A stretch of 43,356 nucleotides of DNA from Candidatus Latescibacterota bacterium (lineage in GTDB: Bacteria; Latescibacterota; UBA2968; UBA8231). Numbering within the stretch: the stretch's first letter is position 1; each line of letters starts with the position of its first letter. The position numbers and the translations under genes are program-made. The notes under the pieces were generated by a model. It was not told the DNA's origin. It ran no database searches and saw nothing but the letters and a program-made list of their open reading frames with translations. Location of the stretch: positions 1 through 43,356 of the forward strand of contig RKRN01000054.1 of the NCBI GenBank assembly GCA_007571365.1. The letters run 5' to 3'. Below, piece after piece: positions 16,385 to 24,830 of this stretch.

Positions 16385-17467
16385 TCAGGCAGCAAAAACG
16401 GGCCTCAAGGCGCGGCGGCGCAGGATAATCCACGTGACCACGGGCGCACCGATCAAAGCGGTGACCGCATTCAGCGGCAGGGTGGCCTCGCTGCCGGGCA
16501 AACGCGCCAACAAATCCGCACTCAGGGCCAAAATGCCGCCCAACAGCACGCTGGCCGGTAGTAGGACGCGGTGGTCCGAAGTATTGAAAAGAGCGCGGCA
16601 CAAATGCGGCACCGCTACCCCTAAAAAGCCAATGGGACCGCAATAGGCCGTGACCGCGCCGGCCAACAAAGCGGCACTGGCAATAATCCACAATCGCGCC
16701 CGCCGCGCTCCCAAGCCCATGCTGCGCGCATAGGTTTCGCCGAGCAGCAAGGCATTGAGCGGTTTGACCAGCAGGCCAGCAATCGCCAAACCCGCCAATA
16801 CCACCGGCGCTAAAAAGGTGAGTTGGCCCCAAGCGACCGCGCCAAAGCTGCCAAAGGTCCACAGGACGTAGGTCTGTACCTGTTCGGGAATGCTGAAGTA
16901 AAGCAACACGCTGACTACGGCACTGGTCAGATAGCCAAACATGAGGCCGAGGATGAGCAAGGTCATGGTGTGCTGCACGCGCCGCCCCACCAAAAGCACC
17001 AAGCCCAGTACCAACGCCGCGCCAACCACGGCCGCGGCGACTACGCCAACCTGCCCCAAAAGACCCAAACCAACCAGCAGCCCGGCCCCACTGACGCCCG
17101 TGCCCAAGACGACCAATGCCACGCCTAGACTCGCCCCGGCGCTGATGCCGAGGATGAAGGGATCGGCGAGCGGATTGCGGAACAGGGTTTGCATTTGTAG
17201 CCCGCTGACGCTCAGGGCCGCGCCAGCCAAGAGCGCAGTGAGTGCGCGCGGCAGCCGAATCGCGTAGATGATGTGGCTCCAGCTCGCCTTTTGCTCGGCT
17301 GCCCCCCCCAGGATGTCGATCACGGCATCGAGGGGAATGGACACCGACCCCACGCCCAAGCTGAGAGCAAAAAAGCCGAGCAAAGCCCCGGCCATGGCCA
17401 ACAAGAGGCCCCAGCGCGGCCCCAGCCGGGGCCAAGGCGTGTCCTCAGTCGTAGAAGTAGTAGCCAC
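16385..17467 (-). CDS. btuC: cobalamin ABC transporter permease, FecCD family
   Basis: A 360-residue polytopic inner-membrane protein of the FecCD/BtuC family with about ten hydrophobic helices and conserved stretches RLPRALTALLAGAALSVSG, NPLADPFILGISAGASLG and GPIGFLGVAVPHLCR. It moves the vitamin from the binding protein across the inner membrane. The start is GTG at 17465-17467, six bases after the stop of the binding-protein gene, and its stop is four bases before the ATPase gene. Assignment to cobalamin rests on the operon and its riboswitch, because family members for iron chelates look alike. Confidence 0.92.
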   Translation of the reverse strand: MATTSTTEDTPWPRLGPRWGLLLAMAGALLGFFALSLGVGSVSIPLDAVIDILGGAAEQKASWSHIIYAIRLPRALTALLAGAALSVSGLQMQTLFRNPLADPFILGISAGASLGVALVVLGTGVSGAGLLVGLGLLGQVGVVAAAVVGAALVLGLVLLVGRRVQHTMTLLILGLMFGYLTSAVVSVLLYFSIPEQVQTYVLWTFGSFGAVAWGQLTFLAPVVLAGLAIAGLLVKPLNALLLGETYARSMGLGARRARLWIIASAALLAGAVTAYCGPIGFLGVAVPHLCRALFNTSDHRVLLPASVLLGGILALSADLLARLPGSEATLPLNAVTALIGAPVVTWIILRRRALRPVFAA

Positions 17468-17473
17468 AGCTTC

Positions 17474-18628
17474 TCAGTCTAGTTTTTTATAAAACTTGAG
17501 CGCGTGTTCCGGCAGGCGGTTGGGATGCAGGATTTTTATCAAATCGGCCAGCACACTATGGGGTTCGACGAGGCCGCTTTCCCAATAGTCGTTGCCGCCG
17601 TGCGCGTTGAGCCGGGCGTTGGCATTGTACACTCGGCCGCTATTAAACGCGGCAAACGCGGCATAGCGTTCGTCCGCAGCTTGCACCTCGGCCAGCGAAT
17701 GCCATTGGTTGCGCATGGTCAGCCACACCGCGGCCGCGTGGGCCTTTTCGTACACGGCCTCAAAGTCCAAGGGCAAGCTCCCGCCAGAATCGTCATCAGC
17801 CCATAGGTACGCGCCGCCAGCCGCGGCGATCAGTTGCGCCGGGTAGCTTTTGCCGCCGGCGACGTGCCACGTGTCGCGCCACAGGGAGCCGCCAAACACC
17901 GGCGGGCGTTGCGCCCTTGGCACATCCTGCACCAAAGCCGCGTAATGTTGGTACTGAGCCACAATGTCGGCAAAGTGCTCTTCCGCTAAAGCCTCGGCAT
18001 TGAAAAAGGCCGCAGTAAACTTGAGCCATTCCGTGCGGCCCAACAGCGACGGCTCGGTGTACTCGGCGTTGATAGCCACAGCCACGCCCGCTTGCTGCAA
18101 GACCGGGTGGGCATTGTACTGGGATTGCGCCGAGGCCACGGTCATCACCACGTCGGTCGCCAGCTCCAGCACTAATTCGAGATTGACCCCGGCTCCGTGG
18201 CCAATTTCGGCAATTTTGCCCGCCGCAAAACGCTGGTTGACGCCCGGCGAATGCACCAGCTCAATGTCGCTGACTGCGACCAAGGTTGCGAGCGCGTCGA
18301 GCAATTCGAGATGCGGCAGTTGGGTCGTCGATAAGGCCGCGAGACGACGAATCGGCACGGTGATACGCTGAGCCCTGTCGTACCCCTCGGGGGCAGGCGT
18401 ACCGCACTGAACGAGTACGTACTGGACGGCTTCTTGCGCCCCCGGCCACGGCGTATGCACGGTGACCACTTTGTAGTGGTCGAAGTATTCAATGGCAAAG
18501 CTCTCGGCGTATTGCAACTCGGCTTTGTGGGGAAAGTAATCCTGTGCCGGATCGTAGGTATCGCCGCAGTCGGCTCCGTTGGCCGCCGACACGCCGAGCA
18601 CCAACCACAGCAAGCTCCACTTACGCAT
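17474..18628 (-). CDS. btuF: periplasmic cobalamin-binding protein of the ABC importer
   Basis: A 384-residue PF01497-type binding protein with an N-terminal signal peptide (KWSLLWLVLGVSAANGA). The body shows the family pattern, for example PIRRLAALSTTQLPHLELL, LVAVSDIELVHSPGV and ELATDVVMTVASAQ. It would deliver B12 to the BtuC/BtuD complex. The start ATG 18626-18628 overlaps the end of the adenosyltransferase gene by eight bases; the longer upstream frame is read from that gene. It is larger than E. coli BtuF (about 266 residues), close to the length seen for FCB-group homologues. Ligand assignment comes from context. Confidence 0.87.
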   Translation of the reverse strand: MRKWSLLWLVLGVSAANGADCGDTYDPAQDYFPHKAELQYAESFAIEYFDHYKVVTVHTPWPGAQEAVQYVLVQCGTPAPEGYDRAQRITVPIRRLAALSTTQLPHLELLDALATLVAVSDIELVHSPGVNQRFAAGKIAEIGHGAGVNLELVLELATDVVMTVASAQSQYNAHPVLQQAGVAVAINAEYTEPSLLGRTEWLKFTAAFFNAEALAEEHFADIVAQYQHYAALVQDVPRAQRPPVFGGSLWRDTWHVAGGKSYPAQLIAAAGGAYLWADDDSGGSLPLDFEAVYEKAHAAAVWLTMRNQWHSLAEVQAADERYAAFAAFNSGRVYNANARLNAHGGNDYWESGLVEPHSVLADLIKILHPNRLPEHALKFYKKLD

Positions 18629-19175
18629 CGCCCGCGCCCTCCCCCGGCTTCCACAGCACATCCGCCTGGCCGCCGTCGTTGGCGGCCCGCGCGATGGCGA
18701 ACAGCAAGTCGGAGAGCCGGTTGAGATACAGCAAAACCGGCTGGCCGACCGGCTCTTGCTCGGCTAGCTGCCAAGTGGCTCGCTCGGCGCGCCGACACAC
18801 CGTCCGCGCCAAGTGGAGCCAAGCAGCGGGAAGCCGGCCCCCCGGCAAGATAAAGCTCCGCAAGGGAGCCAAGCCTTGCGTGAGTTGATCGATTTGCTGC
18901 TCTAGGAACAGTACCTGCTGCGGCTGCACGCGCAGGCCCTCCCCCTGCGGGACGCACAAATCGGCCCCCAAATCGAAGAGATCGTTTTGGATCCGGGCCA
19001 AGACCTCGTCGTGCTCTGCGCCGCTGGCCCGCGCCAACCCAATCACCGAGTTCAGCTCATCTACGCACCCATACGCGGCGATGCGGGCACTCGTCTTGGG
19101 CACTTGCGACATATCGCCCAGCCGCGTCATCCCGCCGTCGCCGGTCTTGGTGTAGAGCTTAGATAGCGTAACCAT
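18621..19175 (-). CDS. pduO: cob(I)alamin adenosyltransferase, PduO type
   Basis: A 184-residue ATP:cob(I)alamin adenosyltransferase that makes adenosylcobalamin from imported B12. The N-terminal ATP-binding motif KLYTKTGDGG, the helix RTVCRRAER and the C-terminal YLNRLSDLLF are diagnostic of the PduO family. Length is typical for a single-domain enzyme. It lies within the B12 uptake operon, overlapping btuF by eight bases, so import and activation are coupled in expression. It is separated from the propeller gene upstream by 292 bases with a strong hairpin, which may lower read-through. Confidence 0.95.
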   Translation of the reverse strand: MVTLSKLYTKTGDGGMTRLGDMSQVPKTSARIAAYGCVDELNSVIGLARASGAEHDEVLARIQNDLFDLGADLCVPQGEGLRVQPQQVLFLEQQIDQLTQGLAPLRSFILPGGRLPAAWLHLARTVCRRAERATWQLAEQEPVGQPVLLYLNRLSDLLFAIARAANDGGQADVLWKPGEGAGDA

Positions 19176-19467
19176 GTCTATTGCCTTTCTTTAATTGCCA
19201 ACATCACGGGCTTCGCCAAGCTCAGCCCCCTTTCGTTTGGTTAAATTCCGCGCCCGCTTACCTTTCGGCACCGTGCGTTTCCGCCCTCCATTGGTCTGAG
19301 TTCATGCCGAAGGTCCGTTACCCTTTTATTGTGAATATTAGGCAGCGGATTCTTCTTGGGACAGACACATAGGTCTGTCCCTACGGTTGGACCGGCGCAG
19401 GGCACAGCACCAGCCCGCGGGCCAAACCCAAGGGCCGACGGCTGCTAACGCCACGGCGCAACGTCCG
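19176..19467. other. intergenic spacer inside the B12 operon
   Basis: No gene is visible in these 292 bases between the propeller gene and the adenosyltransferase gene. The main structure is the perfect hairpin at 19358-19381. A separate promoter for the downstream four genes could lie here, but no good -35/-10 pair was found by eye. Confidence 0.4.
19358..19381. repeat. perfect 9-bp inverted repeat
   Basis: The sequence gggacagac-acatag-gtctgtccc is a perfect 9-bp stem with a six-base loop. It is not followed by a T-run on either strand, so it resembles a dispersed intergenic palindrome or an mRNA-stabilising element more than a classical terminator. It lies between the exported-protein genes (btuB, propeller) and the inner-membrane and cytoplasmic genes of the same operon. 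Confidence 0.7.
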
Positions 19468-20874
19468 TCATTTAATCAACATCACCTTGCCCACTGCCCG
19501 TTGCCCGCCAGCGCGCAACTGCACCAGATACGCGCCGTTGCCCACCGGCTCGCCGGCCGCATTGCGACCATCCCAGTGAAAAACGTGTCGCCCGGCCGCC
19601 AGCGGGCCGGCCGCTAGTGTGCGGACGGTGCGGCCCAATATGTCGTGGACCGTCAATCCGACCCGAGTATTAGCCGACCAGACCACGAAGGGAATCTGCA
19701 CCGCGGCGTTGAAGGGGTTGGGATAGGCCGCCTCCAAAGCGAATTCCTGCGGCAAGCTATCGGCGGCCTCCGCCACCGCCGTGGGCACGGTCGCCGCGCT
19801 CAGGACCACGATATGCTGCGGCGGCAGCCCTGTGTCAACCGGGCCGTGCAGAAACGCGCCGCTGGCCGCGTCGTAGAATTTGAGTCCGGCCGCGGCTGGG
19901 TCGGCGAAGCTGCCGCGATCAGCCACGATCAAGCGGTCGCCATCTATCGCTAGGTTCGGGATAAAACCGCCGCTGATGTGGTCCAAGGGTGCTTCTACCG
20001 CACCGCTGGACAACTCAAAGGGCCGGACGCTGTTGGCGAAATTCTCATCGGCAACTACGGCATAGCCCCGGTTTGGACCGACGAGCACCATAGACGTAAT
20101 GTCCCCGCCCAAGTCCTCCTCACTGACGGCCAACCCGAGGCTGCGGTTGGTGGCCGTATCGACTAATTCCACGCCGCCAGCCCGGTCGCCAAAATGGGCC
20201 ACTACCCCCACGGCAATCTGCTCGCCGATCGCCGCCATGCTGTTGGGATTAGCCGCGCTCAGGGCGATGCCTTGTACCCCCGCGGCGTCCGGGTCGACAT
20301 CGACCAAGGAGTCGGTCGCCAGATCGACGACGATCAGATAGCTGACGTCCGTCGGCCCCCAGCCGCTGTTGCGGTCGAGGCGCTGGCAGCTCAAATAGAG
20401 CCGATCGCCCACGCGGACGATTTGCGACACCTCGGGCAGGCCATCGGCGTCGGCAAAAGCACTCAGATCAATCTCGCCCAATTTTGCGCCGTCTTGGGGA
20501 TTGACGATCAGCAAAGATGCTGTCTCGTAGCGCGTAATGTAGGCTTTGTCGGGTGCGACGATCTCAATGTCGTGCGGATTGGCCCCGTTGCCGACCGAAA
20601 ACTGAGTCAGCGGCGTCCGCCAATCCAGCGCGTCCAGCACCAAGATATTGTCCTGGCCCAAGCGGTTGACGATATAGACGCGGCCGTCGTGGTAGTGCCC
20701 CACGGCGTCCGAGTGGATGCCCAACAGATTTACTTCGGCCTCGGCCGCATTGGCGGCCAAAAAAGCCGTGCTGCCAGTGGAAAAGTCCGTGGTAATGACG
20801 AAGAGGTCGCTCTGCGCCAACGACGAGTTGGCCGGCAGCAAAAAGGCAGCAGCTACAATGGCAATGCGATACAT
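19468..20874 (-). CDS. secreted beta-propeller protein with FlgD-like C-terminal domain; possible BtuG-like B12 binder
   Basis: A 468-residue secreted protein. The signal peptide is YRIAIVAAAFLLPANSSLA. Residues about 25-370 show repeated YncE-type blades (for example VYIVNRLGQDNILVLDAL, NGANPHDIEIV, KAYITRYETASLLIVNP). From about residue 385 there is a FlgD/T9SS-like module beginning YPNPFNAAVQIPF and ending LVQLRAGGQRAVGKVMLIK. It follows the TonB receptor gene by 32 bases in the riboswitch-controlled operon. In Bacteroides, BtuG is a surface beta-propeller that binds B12 and hands it to BtuB; by position and fold this protein could play the same part, but sequence similarity to BtuG could not be tested here. 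Confidence 0.8.
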   Translation of the reverse strand: MYRIAIVAAAFLLPANSSLAQSDLFVITTDFSTGSTAFLAANAAEAEVNLLGIHSDAVGHYHDGRVYIVNRLGQDNILVLDALDWRTPLTQFSVGNGANPHDIEIVAPDKAYITRYETASLLIVNPQDGAKLGEIDLSAFADADGLPEVSQIVRVGDRLYLSCQRLDRNSGWGPTDVSYLIVVDLATDSLVDVDPDAAGVQGIALSAANPNSMAAIGEQIAVGVVAHFGDRAGGVELVDTATNRSLGLAVSEEDLGGDITSMVLVGPNRGYAVVADENFANSVRPFELSSGAVEAPLDHISGGFIPNLAIDGDRLIVADRGSFADPAAAGLKFYDAASGAFLHGPVDTGLPPQHIVVLSAATVPTAVAEAADSLPQEFALEAAYPNPFNAAVQIPFVVWSANTRVGLTVHDILGRTVRTLAAGPLAAGRHVFHWDGRNAAGEPVGNGAYLVQLRAGGQRAVGKVMLIK

Positions 20875-20880
20875 GTACAT

Positions 20881-20887
20881 CCTCCTT
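20881..20887 (-). promoter_or_regulatory. ribosome-binding site deciding the propeller gene start
   Basis: AAGGAGG on the minus strand touches the first possible ATG (20878-20880) directly and is six bases from the second ATG (20872-20874). Only the second has workable spacing, so the protein should begin MYRIAIV, not MYMYRIAIV. Confidence 0.75.
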
Positions 20888-20906
20888 AGTTAAAGTTAGC
20901 AAGACC

Positions 20907-23153
20907 CTACTCTCCGCTCCCATAGCGCACGGCCAGCCCATAGGAGCGGCCCGGCAGCGGGTAGCCCCACAGATCGGCTACTTGATTGTCGGTCAGATTG
21001 CGCAACTCCCAAGACAAGGCCATGCCGCCGACTAACGACGCCGAGCCGCCGAGATTGTATAGGGCCCGGACGGGCACGGAGCGCAGATTGGCCCGGTCGA
21101 GAAAATGCCGACTTTCGCGGCTGAATTCGCCGTAGAGCTCCACGCGACCTACGTCGCAGACCAGGCGCGTATTGAGCCGATGGCGCGGCGCATTGGGCAG
21201 GTCGTTGCCCCGTTCAAAAGAAAACGGTGTGCGGTTTTCAGTGCGCTGGTACGCGTAATTGCCGCGCAGTGCCAGCCTTGGCAACAACCGCGCCTCAACC
21301 CGCATCTCCATGCCGCGCAGCAGGGCGCGCCCCAGATTGTAAGGCCGCGACACTCGCTGAGAGTTTTGCATAAAGCGAATGAGATTTTCGACGCGATTGT
21401 GGTAGTACACCACCTCGGCCAAGGCCAGACCCACACCAGCGGCAGGGCCGCGCAAGACCAAGCCCAGATCCCAGTTGTGCCCGGCTTCATTAACGAGATT
21501 GGTATTGCCGATCACGGCGCCGCGGTCGCCGAACAGTTCAAAGAAATTGGGGGCGCGTTGATAACGGCCATGGTGGGCTTTGAGTGCCAAGCCCGCCCCT
21601 AAGTCCAAAGCCGCGCCCACGCGCTGGCCCCACAGGATTGCGCGGTTGTTGCGGCTCGGCAACACCGCGCTGGGCGCGAAGTATTTGCGCTCGAAAAAGC
21701 GGTCGTCGAGCCCTTCTGCTTGCGTGCCAGCCTGGAGCGTCAAGCGCGGCCCCAACGGCACCTCCACCTCGGTGCCGACCGCCAACGCCCGGCGGCGACT
21801 GGGCAAGAGCCGACTTGCAGGATGCAGTAAATCGTCGGGCGCAAAGCTCTCGCGCCGCGCCGCGACAAAAGCGGTCAGCAGGGACTCACCGGGCACAAGG
21901 GCATGCACTTGGCCGCGCAAGCCCAAACTCTGGGTGATGTTGCGGTCGTGCTGGCGGCCTAAGCCCACCTCGCCGTGCTGGTCTTGGTACTCGTCTTTTT
22001 GGCGCGAGTGATAGGCTCTCATTCGGTATCCAGCCCGGCTGTGGCCCAGCGGGCCGAAAAACGTCGCTTCGGCCATGTGCCGCCACGTGTCATAGCGCGT
22101 GTGCAGCGACTGGTTGTTGCCAAGGCCGGGGATGCCTTTGTAGCTCAGGTCAACGGTGTTGTGCAGCTGCAGGCGGCTAGCCCCCAAGTTGCGCCCGATT
22201 TTGGCCAAGCCGCGCAAGCCGCGAAAATCGCTGTTGAGCCGACGCTCCCAGCTATCGTCTTGGGCGTTGTACTCCGTGCCGTTGTCGTCCCAAAAGCGGA
22301 AGTCGTTGCGGCTGGCCCGGTAATGGAGCAAGCCCAAGTACTCCCAACCCTTGTAGGGGCCGCTGAGCGAAGTGCCTAGCTGGCGGGTGCCGTGCGAACC
22401 AGAGGCCGCTTGCAAGCGCGTCCGAACTTTGCCATTGAGCGGCTGCGTGCGGATGTGGACCACGCCGCCGAGGCTGTTGCCGCCAAAGCGGGCGGGCACC
22501 GCACCGCGGTATATATCGACGCTTTCGACGCCGCCCAAGGGCAAGCCGCCCAGATCTACGCCTCCGCCAACAGCCGAGTTGAGCGGCACCCCATCGAGGA
22601 AAACTTGGACCTGCTCGGCCGTGGATCCGCGAATGGAAAGGGTGCTAAACGCGCCCAACCCGCCGTAGCGGCGGATGTTGACGCCCGTAGCACGGTCGAG
22701 GAGCTGGGCTAGGTCTGCGCCGGGCGCGTTCTGGTTGGGCACGGTTTCGACGAAGGAGGCCGGATGCTGGCGCCGGGCGCGCACCACCAACTCGTCCATC
22801 AGCAGGGGCAGGGCTTGTAGGTGCAACTCGACTGCGGTGGGGGCTGCGCCAATCTGGACGGGGCTTTGCCGGGGCCGGTAGCCCAGCCTTTCGACGCGCA
22901 ACTCCCAAGGGCCTGGCGACAGATTTTTGCAGTGGAAAATGCCGCTCGTATCGCTGCGGACAACGTGGATTGCACCGGAGGGAGCACGCAGCGTCACGGC
23001 CGCCCCGGCCACCGGGCGTCCCGCGTCTTGGTCGAGCAGCCGGCCCTGTAGCGAGCCTGCCGCCAGTGCCGCCGAATGCAGGGCCAACAGCAACCCGACC
23101 ACCAAGAACGCGACCCCTACCGTGCGCTTTTCTACATGAGAAGGGACCGTCAT
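20907..23153 (-). CDS. btuB: TonB-dependent outer-membrane receptor, BtuB-like
   Basis: A 748-residue outer-membrane receptor. After a signal peptide (VAFLVVGLLLALHSAALAAG) comes a carboxypeptidase-regulatory-like beta domain (residues about 40-115: GRPVAGAAVTLRAPSG ... GYRPRQSPVQIG), then a plug domain (LLDRATGVNIRRYGGLG, SIRGSTAEQVQVFLDGVPL, VESVDIYRGAVPARFGGNS) and a barrel. It ends GRSYGLAVRYGSGE, without the usual terminal aromatic. The cobalamin riboswitch in front of it identifies B12 or a related corrinoid as the likely cargo. The ATG at 23151-23153 is chosen because the frame upstream is riboswitch and terminator sequence; this ATG overlaps a palindromic repeat and lacks a standard ribosome-binding site. 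Confidence 0.9.
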   Translation of the reverse strand: MTVPSHVEKRTVGVAFLVVGLLLALHSAALAAGSLQGRLLDQDAGRPVAGAAVTLRAPSGAIHVVRSDTSGIFHCKNLSPGPWELRVERLGYRPRQSPVQIGAAPTAVELHLQALPLLMDELVVRARRQHPASFVETVPNQNAPGADLAQLLDRATGVNIRRYGGLGAFSTLSIRGSTAEQVQVFLDGVPLNSAVGGGVDLGGLPLGGVESVDIYRGAVPARFGGNSLGGVVHIRTQPLNGKVRTRLQAASGSHGTRQLGTSLSGPYKGWEYLGLLHYRASRNDFRFWDDNGTEYNAQDDSWERRLNSDFRGLRGLAKIGRNLGASRLQLHNTVDLSYKGIPGLGNNQSLHTRYDTWRHMAEATFFGPLGHSRAGYRMRAYHSRQKDEYQDQHGEVGLGRQHDRNITQSLGLRGQVHALVPGESLLTAFVAARRESFAPDDLLHPASRLLPSRRRALAVGTEVEVPLGPRLTLQAGTQAEGLDDRFFERKYFAPSAVLPSRNNRAILWGQRVGAALDLGAGLALKAHHGRYQRAPNFFELFGDRGAVIGNTNLVNEAGHNWDLGLVLRGPAAGVGLALAEVVYYHNRVENLIRFMQNSQRVSRPYNLGRALLRGMEMRVEARLLPRLALRGNYAYQRTENRTPFSFERGNDLPNAPRHRLNTRLVCDVGRVELYGEFSRESRHFLDRANLRSVPVRALYNLGGSASLVGGMALSWELRNLTDNQVADLWGYPLPGRSYGLAVRYGSGE

Positions 23154-23170
23154 TCCCGCGCGAGCGGGAA
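23153..23170. repeat. palindromic repeat ttcccgc-gcga-gcgggaa at the btuB start
   Basis: A perfect 7-bp stem with a four-base loop, flanked by gtca on one side and tccag on the other. The same core and flank appear inverted at 15354-15371. The first base of the btuB ATG (on the minus strand) is the last base of this palindrome, so the hairpin would sit exactly where a ribosome must bind. Confidence 0.7.
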
Positions 23171-23206
23171 TCCAGCCGGGTGGGGATGGACCGCACGCAG
23201 TCCGAG

Positions 23207-23243
23207 AAAAAATAAAAAAGCCCGCCCTCGAATGAGTGCGGGT
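23207..23243 (-). terminator. intrinsic terminator after the cobalamin riboswitch
   Basis: On the minus strand a stem CCCGC-a-CTC / GAG-g-GCGGG with loop ATTC is followed by CTTTTTTATTTTTT. It lies about 60 bases after the aptamer and 54 bases before the btuB start, the standard arrangement of a riboswitch that shuts transcription when B12 is bound. Confidence 0.85.
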
Positions 23244-23305
23244 CGGGGTGCTTGTATTAGGCACCGGTGGACCAACCTTTCTGCCGAAGGATGTTGTACA
23301 CCTGC

Positions 23306-23490
23306 GGCGCAGGCAGGTCTCCTGACTTCCGGTTAGACGCCCGCGGCACCTTCCCAATTCCTGCGGAATCAGTGGATACGCCGGGGCACGATAGCTTGGG
23401 GCCATCAACCGGTCACAGTGGCGGGACCGCGGCAGAGTTGCACTGCCTTCCCTATTCTTCCGCTGCCGTGCAGCAGCGGACACCTGCGCC
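23306..23490 (-). promoter_or_regulatory. cobalamin riboswitch
   Basis: A minus-strand AdoCbl-type riboswitch aptamer. The B12 box GCCACTGTG is near 23415, and the core elements AATAGGGAA (near 23455), AATTGGGAAGGTGCCG (near 23355) and GGAAGTCAGGAGACCTGCC (near 23320) are in the expected order. The closing P1 stem can be drawn as GGCGCAGG (23490-23483) with CCTGCGCC (23313-23306). It precedes btuB and its operon, with a promoter just upstream and a terminator just downstream, so B12 should switch the operon off by ending transcription early. Confidence 0.95.
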
Positions 23491-23506
23491 GTTATTTGCT
23501 TAGACC

Positions 23507-23535
23507 ATTAAAAGGGCGGCGTTGGGTTTTGTCAA
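23507..23535 (-). promoter_or_regulatory. sigma70-type promoter of the B12 operon
   Basis: On the minus strand TTGACA (23535-23530), a 17-base spacer and TTTAAT (23512-23507) make a near-consensus promoter. Transcription would begin around 23500, ten bases before the riboswitch P1 stem, which independently supports both calls. Confidence 0.8.
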
Positions 23536-23784
23536 GGCGGCGGCTCAGAGGCGTTGGTATGTAGCAGAAAGGGTACAGGAATGGGAAGTAGATGACCCAG
23601 AGACAGGACGCCGGATGCTGTAGCTTATAAGCACTTCAGCCAAGGTGTTTTGGATGGTTTCAGAGGGGTTGAACGGGTTGGGCGCGTTGTCCGACAGCAC
23701 ATAGACCTTCCACAAAAGAAGATGATCGCGCTCCTGGCCTGATATTTGCAGGGTTCCAAAACAAACAATAGAAAGGTACTTCAC

Positions 23785-24804
23785 ATGGCCGAATACGATA
23801 CCATTTCCAAACACCTGATCCAAACCTACCCGCACGACTTCATCCGCTTCATACTTGGACGAGACGATGTCGAAGTCTTCGACCACATCAACGCCGAGCT
23901 AACCACGCCTGAAACGCGCTACATGGATAGCCTCATCCGGGTCCGGATCGAAGGTCGATACGCATTGATACATCACGAATTTCAAACGACTGACAGTATG
24001 GACCCGCCAATGCCACGCCGGATGGCGGGCTACTTGGGGCGAGCTATTGAACAGTATGGCCTGCCCATCTATTCGAGTGTGATCTACCTCCGGCACGGGG
24101 CCGGGCGGAGCGATCCGGGGTACTATCTGTCGGCCGACTTACCCGGCCACCGCATTATCATAGAATACAAGGTGATTCGGCTCAGTGCGATAGAAGGGCA
24201 GGACGTTATGAACCAAGGGTATGCGGGCTTGCTCCCCTTTGCGCCCTTGATGAAACCGCCGCCCAATATGGATTCCGAAGCGTGGTTGCGTCAGTGTCTC
24301 CAAGCGACGAATGCCGCGCCTTTAGACGATGCAACAAAGGTTGACATGTTGGGCAGCTTGGCGATTTTAAGTGGGTTAGAGTATGCCACCTCCACCGTCA
24401 GTCGTATCCTATCCGAGGAGGGTCTCATGGACGCGATTATGCGCGAATCATCTTTTGCTCAATACATGATGCAACAATACAGAGAGCAAGGCATTGAGCA
24501 AGGCATTGAGCAAGGCATTGAGCAAGGCATTGAGCAAGGCATTGAGCAAGGCATTGAGCGAGGCATTGAGCAAGGCATTGAGCAAGGCATTGAGCGAGGC
24601 ATTGAACGAGGCGAAAGAAAAGGCACGGTCGCCAATATCTTCGATGTGTTGGAGATTCGCTTTGGTCTGAGTGCGGCGCGTTCCCTCTCTGACCGCCTCG
24701 CCGCTATTGATGACTTGCAACGTCTCAAGCAGTTGCATCGCTCGGCCATACGCGTTGCCAGCATAGATGAATTTAGACCCCTGTTAGATGAGGAGCGTGC
24801 GTAA
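23785..24804 (+). CDS. Rpn/PD-(D/E)XK nuclease family (transposase-like) protein with EQGI repeat
   Basis: A 339-residue member of the Rpn (recombination-promoting nuclease, PD-(D/E)XK) family. The N-terminal domain (residues 1-130) has the family core YMDSLIRVRIEG with Asp48 and LIHHEFQTT with Glu65 and Gln67, which form the predicted metal-binding site. Residues 233-276 are a run of EQGI/ERGI four-residue repeats predicted to form a long helix, encoded by a 12-bp tandem repeat. A conserved helical tail (VANIFDVLEIRFG) follows. GAAAGG precedes the ATG at 23785-23787; an upstream ATG in frame at 23746 is less likely. Such genes are often present in many copies per genome. It stands alone next to the island's left end. 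Confidence 0.87.
   Translation: MAEYDTISKHLIQTYPHDFIRFILGRDDVEVFDHINAELTTPETRYMDSLIRVRIEGRYALIHHEFQTTDSMDPPMPRRMAGYLGRAIEQYGLPIYSSVIYLRHGAGRSDPGYYLSADLPGHRIIIEYKVIRLSAIEGQDVMNQGYAGLLPFAPLMKPPPNMDSEAWLRQCLQATNAAPLDDATKVDMLGSLAILSGLEYATSTVSRILSEEGLMDAIMRESSFAQYMMQQYREQGIEQGIEQGIEQGIEQGIEQGIERGIEQGIEQGIERGIERGERKGTVANIFDVLEIRFGLSAARSLSDRLAAIDDLQRLKQLHRSAIRVASIDEFRPLLDEERA
24484..24612 (+). repeat. in-frame 12-bp tandem repeat
   Basis: The unit gagcaaggcatt occurs ten times, with a few a-to-g style changes (gagcga), plus a partial eleventh copy. Each unit adds EQGI or ERGI, so copy-number change keeps the reading frame and only alters helix length. Confidence 0.95.
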
Positions 24805-24830
24805 TTCCTCGAGGCGCACCCAATCGCTCC

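Noticed and set aside
23154..23483. N-terminal extension of the TonB receptor reading frame
   Set aside because: The extra codons are translation of the cobalamin riboswitch and terminator, and would place the signal peptide far inside the protein.
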